64,000 nucleotides of DNA, from contig PTFA01000158.1 in NCBI GenBank assembly GCA_003342895.1, positions 1,602,952 through 1,666,951 of the forward strand, read 5' to 3'. This document shows positions 1 through 12,700 of this stretch, one piece after another. How positions within the stretch are numbered: position 1 is the stretch's first letter; every line of letters begins with the position of its first letter. This stretch comes from Casuarius casuarius (Eukaryota > Chordata > Aves > Casuariiformes > Casuariidae). A model generated the notes under the pieces. That model worked only from the letters and a program-made list of their open reading frames with translations, did not search any database and was not told where the DNA came from. The translations under genes and the position numbers were made by a program.

Positions 1-3000
1 CTGACATAGCAACTGACTGAACAGACCTAAGGACATTATCTGTCTAGTTGGTTTGACAAGAGGCTGGAAGAAGTGCTGCCTTTGTGCCTTAAAAAAATTC
101 ACTGTAAATCAAAAGCAAAACGCCAGCCTGAATCCTGCTACTCATGATATAGACATTTGTGTAATAATAGGGTGGCCATTTCCTCTGGTGACTCAGCTCC
201 ACAAAGGACATTTTTGTCCCATGTGTTCTTCTCAAGTGCAGCTAAGTCATAAAACTGGTGGCGTGCCCAGGCAAACAGAGCTGGTGATCTATTTCCACTT
301 TAGCCTGAGATCAGCCTTGTAATGAAGGCAAGAATGGTGGGCTCATTGCATGGGCCATTTGTAGACCAAATCGTGGCCTGCTCTGTACTAGTTCATGGGC
401 ACTGCCAACCTCTCTGTTGCTGCTCTGACCCCTTGGGGCATAGGCAGTGCTTATCTTGGATGAGGGAACAACTTAGTGGTTTCCCTCCTGATGGATCAGT
501 GTCAGGAAGGGAGGTTGTGGGACTGAGGTGCATGGAAGAGGGAGGAAGAGGTAAATGTGTGAAGGGAGCGGGTGAGAGTCCTGGACTGACTGTTTTGCAG
601 GGCGCTGATAGGAAGGCTGGCCATGGGAGCTTTGATGGTAGAGACCTGGGATGTAAGGTGCTGGCCATGGGTTTTTGGGTGTGGTGCAGGGAGTGAAGAC
701 TAGGAGATGGAGAAACATAGTATGTTTTGCCTGGGAACGCATCTGTTTATAGCACAGTACTTGGAAGTACTGTAGCAGTGCTCAGAATGGGGCTATACTG
801 CTTGTGGTGTGGGGAGACATTTGTAATGGCTGACCTCTTCTCAATCAAGATACTTAGTAAATTAGGCACCACTAGCTTAAAGGCCTTTTAACTGCAGGTC
901 GACTCAGAGAATAATACAGTCTTCCTAGCAGAAAAGAAATGATGGACAAGCTATAGAAGTTGCTCAACGTGACCTGTGTTTGCAGAGAGCAGCAAACATT
1001 TTGTTCCACTCTCTTCCAAAATGAATCCTCTTAGAGTCATAGCTCTCCAGCTCCCATCACTTGCTCTTTAGCAAAGTTGCTTATTTTTCTCCTCTTACTG
1101 CCTAAGAAAAAGTCTTGTAGAACAAAGCTGGCTGCAGAGCTTATAAACACACAGTATGAAATCACTCCTTTCCTTTTCTATCTTCCCTTTTAAAGCTGAT
1201 GTGTACTTATACATGCATTTACTGGTAGTTCTTGGGTTTAAGAAAGACCATTAGCAATATTTCTCAGATGAAACAAACAATGACTCTGAGATGATGTCAA
1301 CAGTAATAACATATGAATAGGCATGATTTATATATATAATACAATAGAATTTTAAACAATTCATTTTGGTTCCCAAAACATTTGCTAAAGCCACTTAGGT
1401 TTTTGGAAGGACAAGCAAATTGAACCCCTGGCAAAGTATCATAAATTTGTTGTTTGTTTCTTTGCTTTTTAAGCCTAAAATAATTATACTTGCACATGTT
1501 AGCCTGCAGTGTAACAGTTTGCAAGAGACACAGTTTGCTAAACACAGATGACTTTACATAAGCCTCAATGTGGAGGCTTGCTGCACACTATTAATAGCTC
1601 TTCCAGTCATCACAAAAAAGGTTGTCTGCTGAGTACGAACAAAACTTCTTCTTGTGGGTTCACATCCATGGTCACATTACACAGAATTACAATGGATCAC
1701 ATAACACAACATGCACCAACAGTTTTCCTCCTCAAAAGCAGTGTGAGAGTCCAGCAGACAAACACAACGTAAGCCACTGGATGTTTTAAGAAGACCTAGA
1801 CTGGGAGATGATCTGTGAGTATATAAGTGTTATCCCCATACTGTTCTCTGGATCCTGGAAATAACCACTATGCACCTTGTACTAACTATCTCTGTGTAAA
1901 TGGGAAGATCCAGAGTTTACTCACAAAATGTCAGGCAGAACAGCTGAGGGTAAATGCCTTGTAACTCGCTATTAAGAGTGATCTCTTCCTTTTGCTGTAC
2001 CTCAGTGATATCTGAGGATTTAACAAAGCAACCAAGAAAAGCAAAATCTAGCCTGTAGCACAAATCACTGACCTTGTGCATCTCCGTGCCCCTGCTCTGT
2101 GGGCGTGAGGATGTGGTTCTGAGCTGAGCAGGAGCTGGGACTAGCTGCCTCTTTCGGAGGAAAACTAGTGCTCCTGAGGACCTTGTGTTCCTCTCACCAA
2201 ATAGGAAACTCGGTGGGTGCCAAGAGCTGTTTGGGAGGCAGGGCTCCTTGGTCATGCTGAGTCCTGAATTCAGTACCAGCAGCAGGAGCAGAATTTGGAT
2301 TCTGTGGGAGGCAAGATCTTGCCTCTAGTTGTACGACGATGATGAGACCTCCTCCCTGCCCCTATTGAGCAGGAGGGTGGTGAACTTGCACTCCAAACCT
2401 TGACTTAGGAGAAGGAGGGGGCTTACTTCCAGTTCCTGCATGTCCTAGCAGTGGGATCTCTTTACTCCCATTGAATCCAGAGCTCAGAGAGATCTGCAAC
2501 CCACCTGCCTCTTACCCAGGCAAGATAAATGCCAGCTGTTGACAATTACTATGTGGCACCTGCCAGTACAAATAGAAACACTTTCCTAAAGAAAGCTGTG
2601 GCACTTTCTGCAAGAGTTATGTTTTAGCACACCTCCTCATTTCAGGCACTGGCTCAGTCAGGAAGCACAAACTCTACTTACTGCTTTAGGAGTGTGCTCC
2701 AAAGACACTTAGACATTTTTGGTTTACTGAAGGTCAGACTGTGAGAGGTTGTAAAGGGAACAAGTCTCTCCCTACCTGGTCACTGTTCAGGAGACCACTG
2801 CTGCTGCATTAGAAGTTTATTAAGGAGGAATGTGATATGAGAATGAGGAGCCTGGAGAAAGGAAAAGGATGAAATATGGGATGTGTCCAACACTGGGCAA
2901 GGGCAGCTGACAGTTAAATCTTCAGTGGAGCAGCTACCAACCCCCCGAATCCCATTTTGGTTTTGGGTTACTCTCGGTTCGTTGATACAATTGCTCATTG

Positions 3001-3728
3001 CCTTTGCCCTGTGTCTGAACATAATCAAGCCATATTTGTGGCCATGAAGGATGTTCAGGGGCCCTAAAGGAGTCCCAGTGGCTATCTGATGTAAATTTTG
3101 AACAAAAGCCTGAATGTTTTGACCATTATTCATTGCAAAATTCTTGTTATAACAAACTGAATAGGAAGCAAGTAGCAATCAATCTCTAAAAAATTAACCC
3201 AGAAGTAAAATTTCCAGTAGTTTGGCAATAATTAGAATTGTTACTTCAGGAATGTGTCATCTGCTTTATCATGTTGCACCTACTTACTGTGTTACTAACA
3301 AATGCAAAAATAGCACTGGACTGAGGTGTGCAATCATTTACCATCTCCATGAAAGGAGCATTATTAGTTTTCTTATATTGTTATATTCCAGGGACAGTAC
3401 TTTTAAGATTCTTCTCTAAACACATATTGCTATTCTGTCAAGTTAACCAGAAACCACCGCTGCATGCACAATTTAAAAAGAAAGAAATAGAGATACATCA
3501 AAGACAGACTATGATGCCTATTAGCAGAATATCACAAAAAAATGTTTATATTTATTATGCCCAGCTTTACCATGTCCCTTTGAGAGATGGGAAACTTTAC
3601 ATCAGCGATATTTTAGAGCTTTTTTACAAGCAGATTTGGCTGCCTCAGATGAGAACAGCAAAATTACAGTTGCAAGCTCCCAAAGGAACTCCACCGCTAA
3701 GCTTGGCTGAATGCAAGTTACACATTTC

Positions 3729-3784
3729 TACCCTGCTCTGCCCTTTTGGCTGGCCCTTTGAGCTGAGTAGAGCAGAGCAGGGTA
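3729..3784 (+). repeat. Perfect 13-bp inverted repeat with 30-nt spacer
   Basis: TACCCTGCTCTGC (3729-3741) is exactly the reverse complement of GCAGAGCAGGGTA (3772-3784). Confidence 0.85.
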
Positions 3785-6700
3785 CAGGTCATATCTGGAG
3801 ACAAGCAAACTCAAAGCAGTGACCTTATTTCCAAACCAAAATGTTAACAAGATACTTTTTTTGGTAAAGCAAAATCTTTAGAGTGGCGTGTATTTTCATT
3901 TCTTTCACTATAGGTTAATTAGGTTCAGTTTCATGTACAAAAGGGATTTCCTCAGAAACAGTCATAGTAATTATTTCTCCAGTTTCTTTACTAAAAGTTG
4001 CTCTGATATTTTTATAGCTAGGTCTTTTCCCATCCTGCTAGCCTTACTGTGAGATAATATGTATGAGAAATGAAAGTAGTGTAAATGAGAACTTTTGAAG
4101 ACTCTGATATTTCCAATCTTACCTCTACAATTGTCCACTTGCTGACAGAATAACAATTTGTATGTGTTCCTCATTTTCTTCTCTTACTTAATCTCTTTAG
4201 TCACTTATGTTTTGCCTCTAAGGTTTTATTCCACATTCATAATGGGTATTAACTGCTTTTTATCCACTTAGGTGGTAAGGAAAATGTTCCCCCCACCCTC
4301 TTGCATGCCTTTTTTTATTATCTAGAATAGATAACTATGATGTCCTTTGTTTTGGTTGATGCAGAAGAAGCTTTGTTTCAGAGTTTCTTGCTCTGTGATA
4401 TGATTATCTACAAGACTGTGCATAGCTCTGTTACCAGGGTTTCTTTAGCCAGCTGCCATTAAAGCAATAGTGTTTTGTGAGGTCCTTCAAAATACAGAAG
4501 TAAAAAACAGGAAGAAGGACTGACAGTCACAGTAGCTGAAAACTCTCATTTTATAGCAAGTGTGCTATTCTTGTGGACTACCTGAAGCTGCTGAAATGAA
4601 TGCTGATGAAGAGTGCTTAATAGTAGCAGGCAGGTATGTGTGACTAGTATTGGGGCACTTATTGAAAACATATGCAATTTGAGGATACATCACATTTTTC
4701 TTTCCTCTGAAATGTGCAACTCTGCTTAAAATTATGAAATTTAAAATTGTCTGAGAAAATTTTGAATGTATAGCTACATATTTAGCAATATTCGCTAGTG
4801 GAAACTGGAATATGAGGGGGATGAATACAGTTTTAAATGAAGAATTTAAGGGAAATTTTGTTCTCTGTCCTTAAGATTCAAAGTTGTACCCTATCAATAT
4901 CTGATTCTATATTTGAGTTGGTATAGCTGAAAACACATGCTAGACAACATCTCGATGAAGACCTATATGATCTATATGCAATTACTGCTGATATGAATAT
5001 GATAAAGAATGAATTAAAGTTCTTTCAGTCTGTGAGTGGACGTTAATATTTCGGAATATTTGTCTAAATTTGAGTAAATTTGGTAGCAAATTTTTGCTTA
5101 GCTATTTCCATGTCTGAAGTACTGTATTGCGTGAAGCAGTATCTTGGTTTTTAGGAAGCTGATGTAAAGTTCCTGCTCCAGCATTGTGCGGACCAAACCT
5201 GTTTATTAAGGACAGTCTCTTCTTCTCTTTAAGAGAGAATGCCTTCCTTCTTTTTCAACCAGAAGCAACTGGATAAGGTGTGCAGGATAAACTTCTGTAC
5301 TCAGTCCATACAACTTTCTGCCAAGGAGAACTCTTGTTATTCAAATTAATGATTAGAAACCTTTGTCCTTTCAGAGTCCTCTGCTGAAACCTTATTAAGG
5401 ACTCAATGATATAATTATTCTGCCTGAAAAAGATTAGAGTACTGTCTGTAGATTTAATTAAAAATTGACTCTTCATAATGAAGGTCTGTGTATGTGCCTG
5501 TGATGTGTGCAAGCACGGGAACACGTGTATTTTGTTTCTCTAGTCTTGTAACTTGAGTCAATCTCAGATCAATAAAAATTTTGCTTGTAATGGCCCGGGT
5601 TCTTGACCCTTGGGAAAATACAAATGCTTTGCAATGTGCTAAAGGCGTTGGAATGAAATAAGCAGTTGGAGCAGAGAACTCTAGCAAACCTGTGCCCAGT
5701 TTCCCCTGTATCTATAGGGCAGCCTGGATAACTGGCTAAAACTAGACACGGTAGCTAAACTAGGTCAGTTCCACCATTGTAATGGTTTGTTTATGTTATT
5801 GCACTTGCTGTCATTTGAAATAGCTTATAAGGAAACCTTTACATGCCTATATAATTGTCTCCCTGACTGAAAGCAAATTCTGCCACACATAAATAGTCCA
5901 CTAGCAATATATCTTTCAAGTTATACAGCTTGAATTACTCCTCTGCTGCTTGTTCTGCAGAGATAAATAACAACTAAACATAAAAGAGGAATTATACAGG
6001 GCAAATACTCATTTTGTCCTGTCCTGAGTTCTATAAGCAAACAACCCCCTTTGCAATTACATTGCAAACAAAAAGAGTTGCTTTGCCAATGGCAGCAAGG
6101 ACATTTACTCATATTGCTTCTAGAACTGTAACCTCTTTTTACCTCCCTTCCTTATGCTGCCAGTTACCATATACTGTAAATATAGACATATGTATTTATG
6201 CGTGTGTGTATCGAACCATAAAACTGGACCTAGGATTCTCAGGTCTCACGAGTTTTAGTAGTAAGTGGACATCTGAGTGTGTTAAGAGCTCTGAAAATCT
6301 CAGCTGACATTTGTATGGATGACTTTCATCTATCTATAAGGATGAAAGAAGCTACCAACTGACAAAGAGCTGGTAGACAGAAATTTTGCCACTGACCTCC
6401 CAGCGCAGCCGCCAGTGACGCTAATCCCGGCAGCTGTTTCAGCAGCACGCCTGTTCAGCGTGGGAAATGAGGTGCCTGGGATCTGAATGAGGCATTTCTA
6501 GAAGGCCTGTTATCCCGACCCAAAATGCAAAAATGATTTTGATGCCAGTGTAACTTCTTCCCCCTCTCACTGTGGTCTCATTGTGATTGTTAATTAAGGC
6601 AGCTAGCTCTGTGTTTTACTTTTCATCTGAGAAATGTCACTTCAAGCAGCTCAGAGCATGTTGCTGCTATGCTGGAGCATCATATCCACAGCACGGAGAG

Positions 6701-7319
6701 AGAATAATGCTGCTTTTGGATCTGGCAGTGCTGCTTCCTGGGGCACATATTTTTAAGATGCTTTCCACACTGCTTACTTGACATGTGTCTTCATTGCTTT
6801 CAGTGGACTTTATGAAAATTTGCTAAAGGTATCAAACTGAAATCTATTGGCCATCAGTAAAAATAGGAAACGTCCATTTCCCCCTGATGCTGGCATCAGG
6901 AGCACAGAGTGTGCAAAAGGAAAAAAAAAAGTAGTTAGCTATCCTAGATTCATCTCCAGAGTCAAGGGTTGATTTGAACTCCATTCTCTGCAAAGAGCAT
7001 AGAACGGGAGGAATTTCAGGCATTTGGCATGCCTGAGAAATAACTCCAGAGGCAAGAAATGACTACAGAGGCATTTATGTGCATGGGACTTATTAACAGA
7101 AAAATAACTCTTATAAATTATTAATCAGTTTCTTATTTGTTGTGTTTAATCAAACCAGTAACTTAAATGATGAATCATAACAATGATGGCATGCCACCTT
7201 CCATTCTGTAATTAATTTTATCTGATATGTGTGAATAGTGTTTGCAGATGACACAGAATATAGTGACTTCTCTTAATCAGAAATTACCTTTCAAAGCATG
7301 GTATAGTGTACCAGTTACT

Positions 7320-7420
7320 ACAGTTTTATGTCACTTTTCATCTTGAAAAACTCCAAGCCATTTGCAAGACATAACCAGTGATAGTTAAGCCCTGATGTGA
7401 GAAACATCTACACTAGGGTT
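7320..7420 (-). repeat. Possible MIR-like SINE relic
   Basis: CACTTTTCATCTTGAAAAAC followed by CAAGCCATTTGCAAGACATA resembles the antisense SINE pattern CACTTTTCATC...CTCAAAGCACTTTACAAA. Weak, recognised by eye only. Confidence 0.28.
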
Positions 7421-7858
7421 GAAACACAAAAATAATATTGCACAAGGGATTTGAGAACATGAGCCGAACAACAACGTCCAGCTGAAACTGCACAGATTTT
7501 TTTAGGCTAAAATGCTATAAGTAGGATTTGGTCAGTATCAAGGGACCTCTTCATTTCCATTGCAGTGAAAATGGGAAAAGATGATGAGATCTTTTCATTA
7601 TTCACAAATGGCCATACCCCTGCATCTGTCTTTTTTCCATCTGCACTTCCTCACAGTGACTTCTAGCACAGGTTTGATACTTATGGGATGGAAGAATGAC
7701 ACCTACTTTGCTTTTGGCAACATCTACACTCTCTTTGGGTGGTTCCCAGGCTATTCAGTGGCAATTCTGCTTACTTATGGACTTTGACAAGACCACTAGT
7801 CAGGACACTATGGCCGGAGACAACAAAACACAGCCATCAAATGCAATGCCGCTCTCTG

Positions 7859-8042
7859 TTAAGCAGCGGATAGTCTTAACTGTTTGAGTAGGTCTTGCGG
7901 CTGACAGTCTGGTTGTGGAACTATTACACTGACACAGTTTCCAGTCTTTTTGACTGTTAAGGCATCCTCTTTAACGGGGATCTCTTTCTCATCTCTACTT
8001 GACTCAGATCGATTACACTCTGGAATGCAAACAGATTCTTCA
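7859..8042 (-). CDS. Candidate alternative terminal exon of GRM5 (60 codons and stop)
   Basis: A candidate splice acceptor (ATATTTTCACAG|TGAAG) is followed by 60 sense codons and a TAA stop. If joined to the AG that ends either the 7TM exon or the mGlu5b cassette, the split codon is AGT (Ser) and the frame continues EESVCIPECNRSESSRDEKE, later KKTGNCVSVIVPQPD and ending LLKQLRLSAA. Codon composition looks coding-like, with many G-starting codons and no low complexity. The product would be a hydrophilic short tail of about 60 residues lacking the proline-rich Homer site and the terminal PDZ ligand of long mGlu5 tails. I do not recognise this peptide. Against it: the frame is also open for about 60 bases upstream of the acceptor, a 60-codon frame is not rare by chance, and the only poly(A)-like hexamer I saw is an ATTAAA about 700 bases downstream (7145-7150). 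Alternatives are a chance ORF or a terminal exon of an unrelated transcript. Confidence 0.4.
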
Positions 8043-9626
8043 CTGTGAAAATATAAAATATAAAAAAGAGTTTTTTCAGATGTGTATATATGAATGGGCA
8101 AAACAGAGCTGAACAGTGTACAACAAAATACAGTTGTCTGACATTTACATGTACTTGCCTCTTCTTCAAAACTCTCTTCTATAGTGACTCCAAATGGCTT
8201 TTAAAGGAGGAATAAATATCACTGAAGGCAATGCAATGTAAATAAAGGGAAAAAAAATCCAAACACCATACAAACAAGAAACAGAATCCAGCCTGATGAA
8301 AAATGGTGGACATTGATACATTTTGAACAACACTCAGCAATGAATGTTCCTGATGTTATTTAAATAGTAAGAATCCCCCAAGTGTATACTGTGCAGTGTT
8401 ATCGTTGCTAGCCTTATGTATGAGTAAATATTGTTGTACCCAAGGGGTACATAATGCTGTAGAAGTGTTTCATTGAACACCTTCCTGCAATGATAAAATC
8501 TACCTGTGATATAACACTTGGAAAAAGTAAAGGTACACACTGTGCTCTAAGGTTACATTTATAAATACTTTATAGCGGTCAATAATGAGTAGTAGATCTT
8601 TTAATAGACAGTAAACCAAATGGTTCTAGCTTGTAATAGAATTCAACACCTTGATACAATACCTATTTAGATTACCTTTTCCTAAAAGATTTACAACCTA
8701 CTGTGATATAGAGAGCTTATTAATTTATGATCCTGTCTGGAGAAATGGATTTTCTGTCTTATGAGAGAGTCCAACATCAAGAAATTTATCTGGACCCAAA
8801 ATGAGATGAATAGTTGAAATATCCAAACACTTCATAGAATTAAATAGCTTGAAATATTTGAATACAAAAACATTAAAATGGCCATATTAAATCAGTTTGT
8901 TGCAGTAACACTGAATAAAATGTAGTTTATAATATACATTAAAGTGTAATACTGATGTATAATATATAATGACCAAAATAAATTAAACAGAAATATCTAA
9001 ATTAGATGACATGGAGAAAGTAATGAAAAAAATGTTCTCAACTCTGCTTAAAATCATTTTGAAATCCTTCCTTAAAACCACTACAGAGCTCAGCACTTTC
9101 CCACATGACATTTTGATTGGGAAGATTCAGCAGTTTAATGTCGGAAACATTTCCATCAATCTGGTTTTCTTGGCTTTCTTAAAAGCTCTTCTGATTACAT
9201 ATATTATAAGCTATTTATTAATATAGCCATTAGTAGGTAGTAGGACCATCACTCCAAACGAATTCCAGAGCTGTCACTAGCTGTTTGAATGCTGTCTCCC
9301 TTTACCAGCTCTATCAGCTTAATAAGTCAGGTTTAAAGCTTCTCCTATCCAAAGCACCGTGTTACAACAACATTACACAGGACACGTGGTTCTGATCACT
9401 CAAATGAACATGGTGCAGGTTTTTCTGCAGTCAGATGGAACACACAAACCAGCAGTGACCAATTGTTTTCTTTTTTCTCTTCTTTTCTTTTTTTTTTTTT
9501 TTCAGACATGCTATATGGGATGCACAGGTATTACAGATAGAGGATCTGGGCTGGCATTGTCCCAGGGCTGCTCCTCTTGTTCACAGACATACCACACTGC
9601 CCTAAGGCCACTTGCTGTTTGCTTAC
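8043..9626 (-). other. GRM5: GRM5 intron, or 3' intronic sequence after the mGlu5b cassette
   Basis: AT-rich sequence without recognised genes lies between the cassette donor and the candidate terminal exon. It carries a T-tract at 9488-9502 on the plus strand. Confidence 0.7.
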
Positions 9627-9722
9627 CTGGTCATTGTAGCTCTCCCACCATTCCCCATACTCCCTTTTGGGGTGAAACACTCTATTTCCGACTTGTGCTG
9701 GGCCAGTCTCCTGCCTTTGTAC
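9627..9722 (-). CDS. GRM5: GRM5 alternative cassette exon (mGlu5b insert, 32 codons)
   Basis: This exon is exactly 96 nt, with acceptor GATTTATTAG|GTACAAAGG and donor ACCAG|GTAAGC. It reads (R)YKGRRLAQHKSEIECFTPKG, then SMGNGGRATMT, with a split codon at each end in the same phase (two bases before, one after). It can therefore be included or skipped without shifting the frame. The mammalian mGlu5b isoform carries the same 32-residue insert in the proximal cytoplasmic tail. The match is nearly complete; Gly replaces Asp in YKGRR and Thr replaces Ser near the end. mGlu5a lacks the insert, and in mammals mGlu5b is the more mature-brain form. The acceptor tract is weak, interrupted by purines (GTTGTCGTGATTTATTAG). 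That would suit regulated inclusion, but this is inference. Confidence 0.96.
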
Positions 9723-12700
9723 CTAATAAATCACGACAACAACAGGAGCAAACAGAAAGAAGTGATTGCGTGCTCAGCCTTGTGTGAAAACTGCTGTGCA
9801 AAGGGCCATGCACGAGTGTTACTATGGCAGTGGTGGGATATGGTGCAAAGCTGCCTTAGGAGTGGTGGAGTAGCTGCATAAAACCCCAGACCTCTGTTTA
9901 AGCAAACAGAGCTACAGGAGAAGTGCTCACCAATTTAGTATATACAGGAGGAGCTAAATAACTCTACAAAATAAGTAACCAAGCAATCTTTTTTCTTTAA
10001 TATTTTTGGAGGTAGACCAAGACGTGCAGGCCAAATAGATTAAGGGCAACAACAGGTAAATTAAGGAACAATGAAAAATCTACTGGTAGGTTACAGGTCA
10101 CATTTTTTTTTTTTTTCCTCTGATCCTCCACCTCTATCACACTTGATTCATTCTCTGTGTTTGTAAAAGCAAGAAACCATGTAGCTGATTGTTTGGATAC
10201 ACTTTGACTGAGCTACTGTAGTAGACATAGCAGATGTCCACATCCAAGCTTGCTGTCTGTGCTTCTTAAAAGTCAGTGAAGGGAAACAGAGACTTCTCAA
10301 GCACAGTTCATGGCACATATCCCAAAAGTTCTTCTTTCTCTCCATAAAGGAGGCTAGATGACTTGCTTAGAGGTAGACATCAAAATCAACTGAAATCAAC
10401 CCCAATACTAGAGCCCACTTCAGCATGGTGAATGTTTAAAATGAACATCCATATTTTGCACTTGGATGAAAAATTCACTTGGATGAAGTTTAATACCTGA
10501 TCATCTAATTAATTCCTGGGTAGCATATCAGCATAAGACCTGGTCATCATTTACTTTTTGAGTACTTAATTGAGATGGGAGCACTGTCGGGATCTTATGC
10601 TGGCTTTCTTCCCAGTGGTGAATCTCATCCTAATAGTATAAATTCTTGTGCTAGGTATTGAAATACCTTTTTAAATGCTTGAATAAAATTTGGACAAAAC
10701 ACCCACCATAGACTCTTTCTTTTCAAATATTGCTTGTGATATTCCATTCCCAGATGCTACAGTCTTCATCATGGTTATGTAATAAAACTCTATAGGGGGA
10801 TCCTGTTTATTTTAACACTGCTAACATAATAGAATAAATGATTTATTTAGTGCTTGTCTCTTAGGCTGACCTAGATAGCAAAAGGTATCTTGAAGACAAC
10901 AGCCCTCTAAAAGAGAAATAGCCCAGATACAAAAGCAGCAAGGCTGAACTTGGGATGCAGCTGGAGTAGATTCTTAGAGGCAATGCGTATTACAGTAAAT
11001 AACTTAGAAAAAACTTAGTGAACCTGAGAGTGAACTGGAGACAGTAAAATGATATGTGCTCAGTGCAGGAAAGTCCTTTCATTTACAAATTACAACCTTA
11101 CTGAAAGGAGGAACAACAGGAGCTTTGCCAAATGGCTATTAAGGTTTTTAAGGCAATCCAGAGTGCGGTCTATGCAGTGCTCCCAAAAGGCATGAAGCTC
11201 ACGCAGGATACACACACATTAAATGGAAGTCGATTCCTAGAGTAGAGGAGAAAGTGGAGTGTAGATAAATTTACCAAAAAATACAAAGGAAGTCAAATTG
11301 GATCATACAAATTCAGTTGGGGCAGCAAGAAAGAGCAAAGAGAAAAGAATGTGTGGAAACATCACAAGAAAGAAAAGGAAATAAAGTTCAAGTGAAGGCA
11401 TTAGACATCATCAAAGAAGGTGAAGTTTAGAAAGAGTGGGAGGAAAACTCAGTTACATTTAATCCTGGTAACCAAAACAGGTACTCTGTACCCAACAAGA
11501 CAGAAGAGGAAAAGACGAAGACTAGTAGAGGAAATTTGGAGACCCTAAATACTCATGATAAACTGAAAAATAAAAAGTAGCCAGCAGGAGGAAAGGAGAG
11601 ATAAATGACCTTAGTTACTCCTTCTCAAAGAACACCTGATTAGGAAACTTGAGACCCAGCTATAAAGAAAACCCCCAAATTCCCTGTTCCCTAGTTATTA
11701 ACCTAAATGCCACTGCCATAAAAATCATCAGAATGGATCTCACAAAGGTTGCAAGGAACCTCTCAATTATTGCCATCCATTGAAGAGCAAATTACACCAT
11801 CAGAAGAAGTTGTCAGAGATTCCCTCAAAGCCTTGAACCATAACTACTGTTCCATGGCTGTTCATTTAGTGCTAAATATCCAGCTATGAAAACAGTGACC
11901 ACAGCATGGGTCTCTAATCCACCTCTTAATGAGGAAAATGTATCTCACCTGTGCACAGAAGTTGTGAATTACCTTTCTGGAGAGGAATATCAGAGGTTCT
12001 GCATAATAAAGGGTTTTCAGCTTTCAGAGCAGATAAGGACATGATTTTGCCTCAGAAAGTCTTGCTTTAGAAAAATGTCAAGGTAGTTTGTCTCTCTCCT
12101 AGTTGTTAAAAACAAAGGATTTCTTTAAATGATTTAATTTAAGGAGAAAAAAAACTCAAACTTTTTTACAGTTGTCATAACAAATGCTAATGTGAAAATG
12201 ATTTTGCATTTCAGCTGGTGTGTGGAGCAGGCATAAAAGACTGCAGTGCTGTCAGTATTTGCAAGTAGATTTCTTTTCTGATGGTCCATGCCTGGACCAC
12301 ATATTGGTTAGAAAAGACAGGGAGAAGAACCTGCATTTATTCAGAAGGGCAGCTCAGGAACCAGTACTAACAAATTCTCTTGAAGGCTTTAAATGGTTTT
12401 GGGTCATTTTGAGGGTTTCTTTGGGGACTTTGGGGACTTTGGAATTGTGGGTTGTTCAGGATTTTTTTTTCTTTTTTTTTTGCACAGGAGTGAGTTGCCT
12501 TAAGAACAAGTGTCATGATACATTTTAACAGGTTTTATAAGCACCAATCAATGACAGGAAATTTAAGAAGTAATCCCCAATAATTCAATCATTGCAGTGC
12601 TTGTCCATCTGGTGAATATTTTGCCACACTGCTTGCCCTTGCCCAGCAGCACTCTGCACTCCCCAGAGGGCATCAGTAGAGAGACAGGAACCTACTCCTG

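Larger units (their letters stand above)
1..7858 (-). other. Sequence 3' of the last recognised GRM5 exon; no gene seen
   Basis: This is probably still GRM5 intron, because the usual large final coding exon (start SSNGKSVTWAQ, end SSSSL) was not found in any frame. It contains a 13-bp inverted repeat (3729-3784) and a possible MIR-like relic (about 7320-7420). The longest open frame is 164 codons on the plus strand (3328-3822). It has no recognisable domain, so I do not call it a gene. Confidence 0.7.

Noticed and set aside
1917..2255. 112-codon minus-strand frame, considered as a GRM5 tail exon
   Set aside because: It does not resemble the mGlu5 tail and has no proline-rich Homer motif or SSSSL end.
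2780..3178. 132-codon minus-strand frame, considered as a retroviral remnant
   Set aside because: No gag, pol or env motif, no LTR and no primer-binding site could be seen.
3328..3822. 164-codon open frame on the plus strand, the longest outside GRM5 exons
   Set aside because: No recognisable domain or family. Composition looks like translated AT-rich intron, and it spans a DNA inverted repeat. No supporting splice or promoter context.
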